From NCBI GenBank assembly GCA_001464575.1, contig LNFE01000209.1:91949-155948 (forward strand): 64,000 nucleotides of DNA, given 5' to 3'. The position numbers and the translations under genes were made by a program. The number at the start of each line of letters is the position of its first letter. The first letter of the stretch is position 1. Source of the stretch: Acidobacteria bacterium Ga0077553. GTDB taxonomy: Bacteria > Acidobacteriota > Terriglobia > Bryobacterales > Bryobacteraceae. A model generated the notes under the pieces. That model was not told the origin of the DNA. It was given only the letters and a program-made list of their open reading frames with translations, and did not search any database. Positions 26,891 to 35,905 of this stretch are shown piece after piece.

Positions 26891-27580
26891 ATGGCAACCG
26901 CCCTTAGCAATCCTACTTTATACAACCCGGCCTTACTGGCCCCTCCGGCTCCGCAGGTGGTAGAGACCCCGAAACCTGAGCCGATTATCGATGCTGATGC
27001 CGAGCTGGTCCCGCTCGCGAAAATGGGTGACCAAGCCGCGTTTACCGAACTTGTTAACCGCCACTACCAATCCTGCCTCAAACTTGCCCGCTCCATTCTG
27101 CGCGACCACGAAGACGCCGAAGACGAAGTCCAAAATGCTTACACGAAGGCGTTCCTGCACCTGGGTGGCTTCGAAGGCAACTCCCGCTTCTCGACCTGGC
27201 TTTCGCGGATAGTGGTGAATCAGTGTCTGATGCGCCTCCGCCAGCTTCGCCGCGCCCAGTTCACTTACCTCGACGATCCCGGCGCCGACGAGAACCAGAC
27301 CAAGTTCGAACTCCGCGATACTTCCGAGAACCCGGAACAGCGTTATGGTCGCAATGAAGTGGCCTCCTTGTTGCAGAAAGAGGTGAACCGGATTCCGCCA
27401 CTCCTCCGCAAGCCCCTGCTTCTGCGGGAGTCGATGCGGTTGCCCTTGGCTGATGTGGCGCAGCAGCTCGACATTTCCGAGGCGGCGGCGAAATCGCGGC
27501 TCCTGCGGGCTCGCCGGGAGTTGAAGGACCGGTTGAGCAAGCACCAGGGTCGCCTCGGCGCGGCAACGCTTCTCAGTTAG
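26891..27580 (+). CDS. ECF-type RNA polymerase sigma factor
   Basis: A 229-residue sigma-70-family protein with region 2 (NRHYQSCLKLARSIL, DAEDEVQNAYTKAFLHLG, FSTWLSRIVVNQCLMRLR) and region 4 (LPLADVAQQLDISEAAAKS, then RLLRARRELKDRL). An N-terminal extension of about 50 residues is Pro/Ala-rich. The layout fits RpoE-like extracytoplasmic function factors. No anti-sigma gene follows; the next gene is phoH. It may be repressed by the divergent XRE-cupin regulator through the palindrome upstream. Confidence 0.9.
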   Translation: MATALSNPTLYNPALLAPPAPQVVETPKPEPIIDADAELVPLAKMGDQAAFTELVNRHYQSCLKLARSILRDHEDAEDEVQNAYTKAFLHLGGFEGNSRFSTWLSRIVVNQCLMRLRQLRRAQFTYLDDPGADENQTKFELRDTSENPEQRYGRNEVASLLQKEVNRIPPLLRKPLLLRESMRLPLADVAQQLDISEAAAKSRLLRARRELKDRLSKHQGRLGAATLLS

Positions 27581-27611
27581 CTATACTGAAGGCGATGTTG
27601 TTTCCCCGCGC

Positions 27612-28646
27612 ATGAAGCTGAGCGTGCCATTGTACAGAGGGATTGAATCCCTCTATGGAACTCGGGATGAAAATATACGGCTCCTTGAAGCCGCGCTTCA
27701 TGTGCGTACCCGTCTCCTGAGCGACTCCCTTGAAATTGAGGGGGAGTCACTCGGGGTGGAACGATGCGGTCAAATTCTGAGTGAGTACTCGGATTTGATC
27801 CGCGAAGGGCACGTTTTCGCCAATGGCGATTTGAACAGCTATCTCCGGGTGGTCACCGGAGATAATGCTGTTTCTCTGCGGGCGCTGGTGGCCAGTGGAC
27901 GGCAACGCAACTTCGGCAAGAAGGTATTGGCGCCGAAGACGATTAATCAGCGGCGTTACCTCGAAGCGATCGAGCGGAATGACCTTGTGTTTGGCATCGG
28001 CCCGGCCGGTACGGGCAAGACGTACCTGGCGGTGGCGATGGCGGTTTCCGCATTGCTGACCAAGCGCGTTTCGCGGATCATTCTGACGCGGCCGGCCGTT
28101 GAGGCGGGCGAGAAGCTCGGCTTTCTTCCCGGCACGCTGCAAGAGAAGATTGATCCTTATCTGCGGCCGCTGTACGACGCCATCTACGACATGCTCGAGG
28201 CCGAGAAGATTGAAAAGTTCACGGAACGCGGCGTGATTGAAGTAGCGCCGCTGGCGTTCATGCGCGGACGGACCTTGAACGACGCGTTTATCATTCTCGA
28301 CGAGGCGCAGAACGCCACGCCCGAGCAGATGAAGATGGTGCTGACGCGCCAGGGGTTCAATTCGAAGATGGTGGTGACCGGCGACGCTACCCAGATTGAC
28401 CTGCCGCACGGGCGGCGCTGTGGCTTGATCGATGCGCTTGAAATCCTGAAGGGCGTCGAGGGCATCAGCTTTGTCAGCTTCGATGAAAAAGACGTGGTTC
28501 GCCACAGTCTCGTGCAGCGCATTGTGAAGGCGTACGAGCGTTACCACGAAGCCAGTGGCGCTGGCCGCCAACTTGCCCTCCGCCTTACGGAAGCCGCCGC
28601 GGCCGCCGAAGCTGCCGAGTCGCTTCCGTCGCCTCCCATTTCTTAA
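27612..28646 (+). CDS. phoH: PhoH family ATPase
   Basis: A 344-residue PhoH-like protein with an N-terminal extension (about 100 residues, low-level KH-like) and the P-loop ATPase core: Walker A GPAGTGKT, RPAVEAGEKLGFLPG, Walker B AFIILDEAQN, and GDATQIDLPHG. The family is implicated in RNA metabolism. The downstream order ybeY, CNNM-type protein, era is the conserved bacterial arrangement and links this gene with ribosome biogenesis. It starts 31 bp after the sigma gene. Confidence 0.93.
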   Translation: MKLSVPLYRGIESLYGTRDENIRLLEAALHVRTRLLSDSLEIEGESLGVERCGQILSEYSDLIREGHVFANGDLNSYLRVVTGDNAVSLRALVASGRQRNFGKKVLAPKTINQRRYLEAIERNDLVFGIGPAGTGKTYLAVAMAVSALLTKRVSRIILTRPAVEAGEKLGFLPGTLQEKIDPYLRPLYDAIYDMLEAEKIEKFTERGVIEVAPLAFMRGRTLNDAFIILDEAQNATPEQMKMVLTRQGFNSKMVVTGDATQIDLPHGRRCGLIDALEILKGVEGISFVSFDEKDVVRHSLVQRIVKAYERYHEASGAGRQLALRLTEAAAAAEAAESLPSPPIS

Positions 28647-28658
28647 CTCCTTATACCC

Positions 28659-29102
28659 ATGTCCCCAGACGGCAGTAGTATTTTGTTCCAGGGAGTCAAG
28701 CGGTCCATTCCGCTGGACCGTCGGCGCCTCCGCGCTTTCCAAACGCGACTGACCGAGGAGGTCGCCTCCGGGCGTCCCTTTACGGTTCTGGTGGCCAATG
28801 ATGGCGAACTGCAACGGCTCAACCGGGAGTTTCTTGAGCACGACTACCCGACGGACGTGCTGAGTTTTCCGGGCGAGGTCGAGCTGGGCGAGATGGCCAT
28901 TTCGGCGGACCGCGCTTTCGAGCAGGCGGCCGAGTACGGGCACGACGTCTCAACCGAGATCGAGATTCTGATGCTGCATGGTCTGCTGCATTTGCTGGGG
29001 CATGATCACGAGACGGACCGCGGGAAGATGCGCCGCCTCGAAACGAAGTGGCGACAGACCCTCGGGCTTCCCGCGGGTCTGATTGAACGGACGAAAAAGT
29101 AG
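28659..29102 (+). CDS. ybeY: Endoribonuclease YbeY (16S rRNA maturation)
   Basis: A 147-residue YbeY. The zinc site is the motif HGLLHLLGHDH (three histidines, H-x3-H-x5-H). The upstream conserved segment NREFLEHDYPTDVLSFP is intact. It is a metal-dependent RNase acting in 16S rRNA 3'-end processing and 70S quality control. It follows phoH by 12 bp, and its TAG overlaps the GTG of the next gene by one base. Confidence 0.95.
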   Translation: MSPDGSSILFQGVKRSIPLDRRRLRAFQTRLTEEVASGRPFTVLVANDGELQRLNREFLEHDYPTDVLSFPGEVELGEMAISADRAFEQAAEYGHDVSTEIEILMLHGLLHLLGHDHETDRGKMRRLETKWRQTLGLPAGLIERTKK

Positions 29103-30364
29103 TGAGCATCGCGTTTTTCGCCACCCTCGCCCTTCTAGCCGGTTTGGTCGTTCTGGCCAGCTTCGTTCAGCTTCTCTATCTCGAATCGCTGCGGCTGCGC
29201 TCGCGGGAGTCGAACGCCCTGATCCATTTCAAGGAGTCGCTCGAAGATCGCCTGGGCATGAAGCTCGAAACGGGCGCCCTGACGTTCTCGCTGATTAAGC
29301 ACTCGCTCATCGCCCTTCTTGGCGTATTTGCCATGGCTTTCATGGGCATGGGGCACAAGGAGTTCTGGTATGGTTTGGCGGAAGCCGGGGTGGCGGCGTG
29401 CGTTGCCGTGCTCTTGTGCTCGCAAATCATTCCCCAGCTGCTGTATCGCAAGACGTCCGCCTTCTGGCTGCTGCCGTTCCTGCCACTCGTGAAGCTGCTC
29501 GCGCTGCTCGCCTCGCCGGTGATAGCGATTCTGCGCTTTCTGCAGGCGCTGACCGAGCTCGGATCAGCCGATGAACAGGCCGAGGAGCAGGACGAACAGA
29601 TTGAAGCGCTCATCGCCGCCGGCAAGGAAGAGGGGCTGATTGAAGAGGAAGACCGCAAGCTGATACAGAGCGTCGTGGAGTTCGGCGATAAGACGGTGAA
29701 GGAAGTGATGACGCCGCGTCCGCGGATGGTCGCGATTGAGAAGGGCGCCACCGTGGCGGCGCTGCGGGAACTGGTGATCAATGAGCAGTATTCGCGCATC
29801 CCGGTTTACGACGGCACCATCGACGATGTGGTTGGATTCATCCACGTGCGCGACATGTTCATGCAGGACGAGAAGCACCAGTCGGCCCACGTCTGGGAAC
29901 TGATGCGGCCCATCCGCAAGGTGCCGGAGTCGAAGAAGGTGACCGATCTGCTGCGCGAGATGCAGCAGGATGGCGCACATATGGCGGTCGTGATCGACGA
30001 GTACGGCAGCACGGCCGGGATCTCCACGATGGAGGACCTGGTTGAAGAGATTTTCGGCGAGATCCGCGACGAGCACGAGCCCACGCAGGACATCGCCCCG
30101 GACGGCGAAGGCGCCTGGATCGTCTCGGGGTCTTTCGACGTCGACCATCTGAAGGGCCTGCTCGAATACCGCCCGGAAGAGGAGTTCGAATCGACGACCG
30201 TCGGCGGGTTGGTGGCCGAGTGGCTGGGCCGCGTTCCCCGGGTGGGCGAAGGAGCCGAGCGGGATGGCATACGCTTGGAAGTACTGGCGGCGAACGACCG
30301 GCGCGTAGACCGCGTCCGCGTATCCCGCATGGAAGAGGAGATTGAAGAAGAACTGAATGCCTAG
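29102..30364 (+). CDS. CNNM/CorC-HlyC family membrane protein
   Basis: A 420-residue protein starting at GTG 29102. Order: a DUF21/CNNM membrane domain (about residues 1-155, with about four hydrophobic helices), a CBS pair (about 205-320, VMTPRPRMVAIEKGATV, then MAVVIDEYGSTAGISTMED), and a C-terminal CorC_HlyC domain (ending DRVRVSRMEEEIEEEL). Family members are linked to magnesium or cobalt transport and ion homeostasis. It lies between ybeY and era, a common position. It overlaps era by 8 bp. Confidence 0.9.
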   Translation: MSIAFFATLALLAGLVVLASFVQLLYLESLRLRSRESNALIHFKESLEDRLGMKLETGALTFSLIKHSLIALLGVFAMAFMGMGHKEFWYGLAEAGVAACVAVLLCSQIIPQLLYRKTSAFWLLPFLPLVKLLALLASPVIAILRFLQALTELGSADEQAEEQDEQIEALIAAGKEEGLIEEEDRKLIQSVVEFGDKTVKEVMTPRPRMVAIEKGATVAALRELVINEQYSRIPVYDGTIDDVVGFIHVRDMFMQDEKHQSAHVWELMRPIRKVPESKKVTDLLREMQQDGAHMAVVIDEYGSTAGISTMEDLVEEIFGEIRDEHEPTQDIAPDGEGAWIVSGSFDVDHLKGLLEYRPEEEFESTTVGGLVAEWLGRVPRVGEGAERDGIRLEVLAANDRRVDRVRVSRMEEEIEEELNA

Positions 30365-31277
30365 GCGCCTCGCATTTCGCGCCGGAACCGCGTCCATCAT
30401 TGGACTGCCCAACGCCGGAAAATCCACGCTGCTGAACGCTCTGATCGGAGAGAAGCTGGCCATCGTCAGCTCGAAACCGCAGACCACGCGGACCGCCCTC
30501 GACGGGGTGTTGACCACGCCGTCGGCTCAAATTGTTTTTGTCGATACCCCCGGCATCCACAAGTCGGACACGCCCTATAACCAGAAGATGATGCGGTCCG
30601 TCCGCGCCTCGCTCGACTCGATCGATGTCCTCGTTTTCGTGCACGATGCGCAGCGGGTGATCTCGACCGAGGTGGAAGGCGCCCTCGATCTGGTGAAGAA
30701 GGCGAACGTCCCCACGGTGCTTGTCCTCAACAAGATCGACCTGGTCGACGACCCGAAGAAGGTTCTCGGCCTGCTCGAACAGTTCCCGAAGCACTATGAG
30801 TTTGCGGCCTACGTCCCCATCTCCGCGCAGTCCGGCGAAGGGGTGGAGCAGGTGCGCGATGAGATCATCAAGCTGCTGCCGCGGGCGTCGAAGATTTACC
30901 CGGACGACCACATCACCCAGATGCCCTCGCGCTTTCTGGCCGCGGAGATGATCCGCGAAAAGATCCTCGCCGAGACCCACCAGGAGGTTCCGCACGCGGT
31001 CGCCGTTCTGGTGGATACGTGGGAGGAGACGCCGAAGCTGACCAAGATCAGCGCCACCGTTTACGTCGAGCGCCAAGGGCAGAAGACGATCGTGATTGGC
31101 CAGAAGGGTGCAATGTTGAAATCCATCGGCACCGCGGCGCGTCTTGAGATGGAGGAGTTCTTCGGCACGAAGATCTTTCTTGAACTCTTCGTGAAGGTCC
31201 GGCCGGACTGGCGGAACCAGCCCGAGTTCCTGAATGAGTTAGATTGGAGAAGAATGACGGGAGAACGTGATGAATAA
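30357..31277 (+). CDS. era: GTPase Era
   Basis: A 306-residue Era, the GTPase that binds the 3' end of 16S rRNA during 30S assembly. G-motifs: G1 GLPNAGKST, G3 DTPG, G4 NKID. The C-terminal KH domain is present (ISATVYVERQGQKTIVIGQ, then KGAMLKSIG). The short N-terminal extension (PRRLAFRAGTAS) is about ten residues longer than in E. coli. It overlaps both neighbours, by 8 bp upstream and 11 bp downstream. Confidence 0.95.
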   Translation: MPRRLAFRAGTASIIGLPNAGKSTLLNALIGEKLAIVSSKPQTTRTALDGVLTTPSAQIVFVDTPGIHKSDTPYNQKMMRSVRASLDSIDVLVFVHDAQRVISTEVEGALDLVKKANVPTVLVLNKIDLVDDPKKVLGLLEQFPKHYEFAAYVPISAQSGEGVEQVRDEIIKLLPRASKIYPDDHITQMPSRFLAAEMIREKILAETHQEVPHAVAVLVDTWEETPKLTKISATVYVERQGQKTIVIGQKGAMLKSIGTAARLEMEEFFGTKIFLELFVKVRPDWRNQPEFLNELDWRRMTGERDE

Positions 31278-31566
31278 ACTGGCAATTGCCCTGTGCTGCG
31301 GAGTGATGAGCCTGGGCTTGGCCGTCGCCGCGGACCAGAAGGAAGATGACCGGCTCTACGACCAGATCCGCCTCCGCCTCGCCGGCGACCCCGACGTGAA
31401 AGGTGGCGCGCTGGAGGTGGATGTGAAGGACGGCGTAGTGACCTTGAAAGGGATCGTTCGCACAGATAAGGCAAAGGCCAAGGCCGAGAAACTGGTGATG
31501 AAGATGAAGGGCGCCAAGAAGGTAAATAACGATCTCCGCGTCTCGCCCACCGGCAGTATCGAATAG
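31267..31566 (+). CDS. BON domain exported protein
   Basis: A 99-residue protein with a signal peptide (LAIALCCGVMSLGLAVAA) and one BON domain (LYDQIRLRLAGDPDVKGGA, then VKDGVVTLKGIVRTDKAK and AKKVNNDLRV). BON domains bind phospholipid and often occur in periplasmic or osmotic-stress proteins. It overlaps era by 11 bp and is followed by gltX after 4 bp, so it seems to have been inserted into a housekeeping operon. Confidence 0.87.
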   Translation: MMNKLAIALCCGVMSLGLAVAADQKEDDRLYDQIRLRLAGDPDVKGGALEVDVKDGVVTLKGIVRTDKAKAKAEKLVMKMKGAKKVNNDLRVSPTGSIE

Positions 31567-31570
31567 CCCG

Positions 31571-32986
31571 ATGCCCCGCGTTCGCTTCGCCCCTTCTCCC
31601 ACCGGATACCTCCATATCGGTTCCGCCCGCACGTTTATCTTCAACTGGCTTTACGCCCGGAAGAACGACGGCACCATGATTTTGCGCCTCGACGATACGG
31701 ACGTCGAGCGCAACACCCAGGCTTCGATCGACTCGATCTTTGACGGGCTGCGATGGCTCGGCCTCACTTGGGACGAGTACTACCGGCAGTCCGAACGGCT
31801 GGATCTGCACAAAGAGATGGCCAGCCGCATCCTTGCCGCCGGACTAGCCTATCGCGACTTCACCCCCGCGCAGACGGACGAAGAGGAGCGCGCCGGCGAC
31901 GCCGGACCGTGGCTGTTCAACGCCGGCATGCGAGAGATTTCGACGGAGGAGTCCGACCGCCGGGCCGCGAGCGGCGAGCCGTTTGTTCTCCGCTTCCGCG
32001 TTCCCCGGGGCGAGAACCGCGCGGTGAAATTCAAGGACTCCGTCTTCGGCGACCAGTACAAGAAGGCCGACGAGATCGAAGACTTTGCCCTGCTTCGCTC
32101 GAATGGGATGCCGACCTACCATATGGCATCCTGCGCCGATGACGTGGACCTCCGCATCGATCACATCATCCGCGGCCAGGACCACCTCACCAATACCTTC
32201 AAGCACGTCCTGATCTTTGAAGCCCTCAGCGGCACGAAGCCGAAGTTCGCTCACCTGCCGCTGCTCATTGCTCCGGACGGCGCGAAGCTGTCGAAACGCA
32301 AGCACGGCCCCGTTGTCAGCGTGACCACGTATCGCGACGCCGGTTTTCTGCCGCAGGCCTACATCAACTTCCTGTGTCTGCTCGGTTGGTCGCCGAAGAA
32401 TAACCGCGAGCAGATGTCGCTTCAGGAGCTGATCGACGCCTTCAGTTTCTCGGGCGTCAACCGTTCGAACGCGGTGGTGAACTTCTCCGACGAAGATCCG
32501 ATTGATCCCAAGGCCCAATGGTTGAACGGCCAGCACCTCCGTTCGATGCCGATCAGCGAGTTGCTGCCGGCGGTCCGCACGCATCTGGAGGCCGCCGGGT
32601 TGACGCCCGACGAACCCAGCTTCGCGTTTGTCGTCGACACGATTCGCGTCCGTTACACCTCGCTGCACGACTTCGCGACGAAGGGCCGCCCTTACTTCGC
32701 CGACGCGTTCGAAACGGAGTCGGCCGCCGCCGAGCGCCTGGACGAACCGCAAGCCCGGGAACTGCTTCGCGAACTCGGCGTTCGCCTGGAAGCCGAGACT
32801 GAGTTTACGGAGGCTTCCGTCGAGAAGACGCTTCGCGAGTTGGCGGCGGAAGCCAACGTCAAACCCGGCATCCTCATCAACGGTTCCCGCGCCGCCCTGA
32901 CGGGCCAAGCCGTTGGCCCCAGCGCGTTCCACGTCTTCACGGCCATTGGGCGCGACCGGTCCATCGCCCGCCTCAAAAAGGTTTAG
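31571..32986 (+). CDS. gltX: Glutamate--tRNA ligase
   Basis: A 471-residue class I aminoacyl-tRNA synthetase. The HIGH motif reads HIGS in PSPTGYLHIGSARTFIFNW, and the KMSKS-like loop is KLSKRKHG. The anticodon-binding domain is complete. The length is normal. It is the last core gene of the phoH-era run. The organism may use this enzyme for tRNA-Gln as well (non-discriminating), which the sequence alone does not tell. Confidence 0.95.
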   Translation: MPRVRFAPSPTGYLHIGSARTFIFNWLYARKNDGTMILRLDDTDVERNTQASIDSIFDGLRWLGLTWDEYYRQSERLDLHKEMASRILAAGLAYRDFTPAQTDEEERAGDAGPWLFNAGMREISTEESDRRAASGEPFVLRFRVPRGENRAVKFKDSVFGDQYKKADEIEDFALLRSNGMPTYHMASCADDVDLRIDHIIRGQDHLTNTFKHVLIFEALSGTKPKFAHLPLLIAPDGAKLSKRKHGPVVSVTTYRDAGFLPQAYINFLCLLGWSPKNNREQMSLQELIDAFSFSGVNRSNAVVNFSDEDPIDPKAQWLNGQHLRSMPISELLPAVRTHLEAAGLTPDEPSFAFVVDTIRVRYTSLHDFATKGRPYFADAFETESAAAERLDEPQARELLRELGVRLEAETEFTEASVEKTLRELAAEANVKPGILINGSRAALTGQAVGPSAFHVFTAIGRDRSIARLKKV

Positions 32987-32990
32987 CTCT

Positions 32991-34535
32991 ATGATCATTC
33001 TTGGAATTGGCGGCCTGCGGAACGATCCCGCCTGCGTTCTGCTTCGCGATGGGCAGGTGGCTGCCGCGGTCGAACAGCGGAAGGTGGCTCGCCGCGCCAG
33101 TCTCGATGAGCTCCCGCTTGAAGCGATTCGCACGTGTCTCGACATCGCCGGCCTCGAGGCCCGCGATGTGGAGGTGGTCGCCGTGGCCCGGCCGTTCAGC
33201 CAGGGCCCCGAGTCGGAAACCCATCTCGACCTGCGCCATCAGTTCCCCGGCGCGCGCATTTCGGTGGTGGAACACCACGCGGCCCACGCGGCCTCGGCTT
33301 TCTACTTCTCCGGTTTCGCCGAGGCCACGGTGCTGACGCTTGATCGCCTTGGCGATTTCCGCTGTGGCGCCAAATGGCAGGCCTCCGCGTCCGGGCTGCA
33401 AGCCGAACACGAACTGTATTTCCCGGATTCCGTCGGCGACCTTTACGGCCGGGTGACCGAACTGCTTGGATTCAGCCCGAACGCGGACGAACATAAGGTG
33501 CAGTGGCTTTCTACGGCGGGCCAGCCGGTCTACCAAAGCCTTTTCGAACAGATTCTGCCAGCCAGCGCCGACTGGTTAAAACCCGCTGACCGCAGCTACT
33601 TCGACGGTCCGTGGTTCAGCAGCAAGTTCTACGCCGAACTCGGGTTGGCCGACGGCGCCGCGGTTCCCGACCGGCTGAAAGCTGATGTCGCCGCGAGCCT
33701 GCAGGCGGCGGTGACGAGCCTCGTCATTCATCTCGCGGGCCGGGGCGGCAACCTTTGCCTCGCCGGCGGCCTGTTCTGGAATGCGCTGCTCGTCGAAGCG
33801 CTCGGGCGTTGCGGACACTACGACCGCGTGTTTGTGCAGCCGGCGGCCGGGAACACCGGCACTGCCCTCGGCGCGGCCGCGCTGGTCTGGGGCCGGCCAA
33901 TCGAGATGGGCAACTTCTGCTGGGGACCGGAGTATTCCACCGAGCAGTTTAAGCAGGTGCTCGAGAACTGCAAGCTGAGCTTCAAGACGCTTCTCACCAC
34001 GGACGCGATTCTCTCGACGGCCATCAGCCAGCTGAAGCAGGACAAGATCCTGGCTTGGATGCAGGGGCGGATGGAGTTCGGCGCCCGCGCCTTAGGCAAC
34101 CGCAGTATCCTCGCCAGTCCGGTGAATCCCTACTCGACCGAGAATCTCAACAGCTTCATTAAGCATCGGGAACCGTTCCGCAAGTTCGCCGCCAGCGTTC
34201 CGGTGGAACTGGCCAACGAGTACTTTGAGGTCGGCGAGAACGCGCGCTTTTTGGCAACCGTTAGCCGGGTCCGGCGGGCGTATCGCCAGCAGTTTTCGAG
34301 CGTGATTCTCGGCGGTGACTTTGTCCGGGTCCACACCGTCGCCGAGCAGGATAACCCGCTGTACTGGCGTCTGCTCCATGCCGCGGCCGCTGAATTCGGC
34401 CTTCCGGTGCTCTTCAATACTTCGTTCAATCTCTTCGGCGACCCGCTTGTCTGCACCCCGCGCGACGCCGTCCGCAGCTTTTATTCGTCGGGGATTGACG
34501 CGATGATTGCGGGCTACTTCTTCCTCGAGAAATAG
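32991..34535 (+). CDS. Carbamoyltransferase (NodU/CmcH family)
   Basis: A 514-residue O-carbamoyltransferase starting at ATG 32991, 4 bp after gltX. Motifs: MIILGIGGLRNDPACVLL, the iron/adenylate-binding VVEHHAAHAASAFYFSGF, and the C-terminal YrdC-like part with ARALGNRSILASP and PVLFNTSFNLFGDPLVCTP. The family transfers carbamoyl from carbamoyl phosphate (through carbamoyl-adenylate) to sugar, antibiotic or polysaccharide hydroxyls. The acceptor is unknown; no sugar-biosynthesis cluster is next to it. It ends exactly where the convergent gene ends (34535/34536). Confidence 0.9.
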   Translation: MIILGIGGLRNDPACVLLRDGQVAAAVEQRKVARRASLDELPLEAIRTCLDIAGLEARDVEVVAVARPFSQGPESETHLDLRHQFPGARISVVEHHAAHAASAFYFSGFAEATVLTLDRLGDFRCGAKWQASASGLQAEHELYFPDSVGDLYGRVTELLGFSPNADEHKVQWLSTAGQPVYQSLFEQILPASADWLKPADRSYFDGPWFSSKFYAELGLADGAAVPDRLKADVAASLQAAVTSLVIHLAGRGGNLCLAGGLFWNALLVEALGRCGHYDRVFVQPAAGNTGTALGAAALVWGRPIEMGNFCWGPEYSTEQFKQVLENCKLSFKTLLTTDAILSTAISQLKQDKILAWMQGRMEFGARALGNRSILASPVNPYSTENLNSFIKHREPFRKFAASVPVELANEYFEVGENARFLATVSRVRRAYRQQFSSVILGGDFVRVHTVAEQDNPLYWRLLHAAAAEFGLPVLFNTSFNLFGDPLVCTPRDAVRSFYSSGIDAMIAGYFFLEK

Positions 34536-35756
34536 CTACCAGACGTGGATGGCGACGATCGTGGGCGGGCTGGGGGTGTCGCCCACGATGCGGGTTTCGA
34601 GCAGGACTTGGAGATTGCGATTCTCCCAGCCCGGCGGGGCGGCCTGGGCGACCTGCTCCCAGCTCCGCTCGTTGGTGGCGAAGTCGGCGGCCACGCGCGT
34701 GCCGAGGCTAGAGATACCGCCAATGGCGATGACGCGGCGATGGCCGTGGACGTCCAGCACCCGCGTCACCAGCGCGTAGTCGACGGCCATGTCGGAGACG
34801 GGGTACAGGCCGCGGACGTGCCGCACCTGCTCGGGATGCTGGGCGTCCTTGACGAGGTGGTGGCCGTCGGCAGCGACGTCGAAGCTGAAGCGCAGGTGCC
34901 GCGTCAGCTCGATGGTCCAGGGGTTCGAGAACATCCCGATCACTACCATGGGCTGGCCGTTCACCTGGTCGAAGGACATTTCGGCTGCGACGCGGACCTG
35001 GAACGGCTTGCCGGCGACGGCGAGGATCCGCGTAACGTCGACCAGGGCCTGGACGGTGGGCCAGGAGGTCTGGGCCTGCCGGCTAAGGATCAGTTGGTCC
35101 AACCGGATGGTCGCCCCGGGGGGGTGGGGGCGGCGGAGCGACTCCACGACGGACGAATCCGTTGGGGACACGCCCGGCGCGCCGCTGGCGCACACCACGA
35201 CTTGGCCCGGCGCCGCTAGGAAGGGCGCCCAGAACGCGTCGAGCGGGCGCGGCCGGGGCCATAAGGTCCAGCCGCCGAGGCCGAGGCCGACGCCGCCCAC
35301 CAGTAGGCCGGTGAGCGCGCGGCGGTTGAGCGAGCGGCGCGGCGCGGCCGGCGCGGTGGTTTCGGCGACGACGGGTTCGCCAGTTTCGTCCCAGTGGAAG
35401 ACGGGCACGTAGGAGCCGGTGGGCAGTTCGATGTGGAGTCCGCCCGCGGGACGATCCTTGTAGTACTTGGCCAGGCGGCGGCGGACTTCGGTGGCCTTCA
35501 CGCGGACGATGGAGTCGCCGGAGGTTTCAAAGCCGGGTGCGCGGGCGAAGACTTCCGCGCCGATCACACGCTCCTTCAAGCTCTCGTGCCGGCCGGCGAG
35601 GGCTTCTTCGACGACGTAAGTCAAAAACGATTGACACTTCTGACTGGCCCGAAACTCGGGACTGGCCAGGATCTCACTTAACGCGGCGCGAACCGCGACC
35701 TCCAACTCGGGAGGAACTGATCGAGCCTGTACCGCTGCGCTTGCCAAGGAATCCAT
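34536..35756 (-). CDS. Membrane-anchored regulator-like protein of Acidobacteria
   Basis: A 406-residue protein. The start at ATG 35756 with GGAG just upstream is chosen over a TTG 42 bases earlier. Residues about 15-125 (LSEILASPEFRASQKCQSFL, VVRVKATEV-like IVRVKATEVRRRLAKYY, IELPTGSYVPVFHWD) are typical of acidobacterial winged-helix-like N-termini. A basic stretch and one helix (ALTGLLVGGVGLGLGGWTLW) follow, then an extracytoplasmic domain of about 230 residues with no family. The layout suggests a one-component, membrane-bound regulator of the divergent TonB-receptor gene; this is inference. Confidence 0.65.
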   Translation of the reverse strand: MDSLASAAVQARSVPPELEVAVRAALSEILASPEFRASQKCQSFLTYVVEEALAGRHESLKERVIGAEVFARAPGFETSGDSIVRVKATEVRRRLAKYYKDRPAGGLHIELPTGSYVPVFHWDETGEPVVAETTAPAAPRRSLNRRALTGLLVGGVGLGLGGWTLWPRPRPLDAFWAPFLAAPGQVVVCASGAPGVSPTDSSVVESLRRPHPPGATIRLDQLILSRQAQTSWPTVQALVDVTRILAVAGKPFQVRVAAEMSFDQVNGQPMVVIGMFSNPWTIELTRHLRFSFDVAADGHHLVKDAQHPEQVRHVRGLYPVSDMAVDYALVTRVLDVHGHRRVIAIGGISSLGTRVAADFATNERSWEQVAQAAPPGWENRNLQVLLETRIVGDTPSPPTIVAIHVW

Positions 35757-35783
35757 CACTCCAGCCGGGAGCTTATCACGGCC

Positions 35784-35806
35784 CGTAACGGTACGCAACG
35801 GTTACG
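35784..35806. promoter_or_regulatory. Inverted repeat in the regulator/TonB-receptor intergenic region
   Basis: CGTAAC (35784-35789) and GTTACG (35801-35806) form a perfect 6-bp inverted repeat with an 11-bp spacer, and AACGGT occurs twice within it. The 149-bp gap 35757-35905 is otherwise unremarkable, with an AT-rich patch at about 35810-35840 that may hold the receptor promoter. It could be an operator of the adjacent regulator-like protein, but the arms are short. Confidence 0.28.
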
Positions 35807-35905
35807 AGTTTGCATAAGTTATTGAAATTACTACACAAACAGGAAACCCGCCGTGACCGTTAGCCCCTAGTATTCCGAGAGTATTGCTTTCATACTCGAT
35901 AGGCT

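Noticed and set aside
27747..28943. 398-residue minus-strand open frame
   Set aside because: Antisense to phoH and ybeY, both certain; no motif.
31844..33145. 433-residue minus-strand open frame
   Set aside because: Antisense to gltX and the carbamoyltransferase; composition typical of a shadow.
35878..35896. Small inverted repeat GAGTAT/ATACTC just before the TonB receptor start
   Set aside because: Only 6-bp arms with no T-run or conserved context; chance level in a window of this size.
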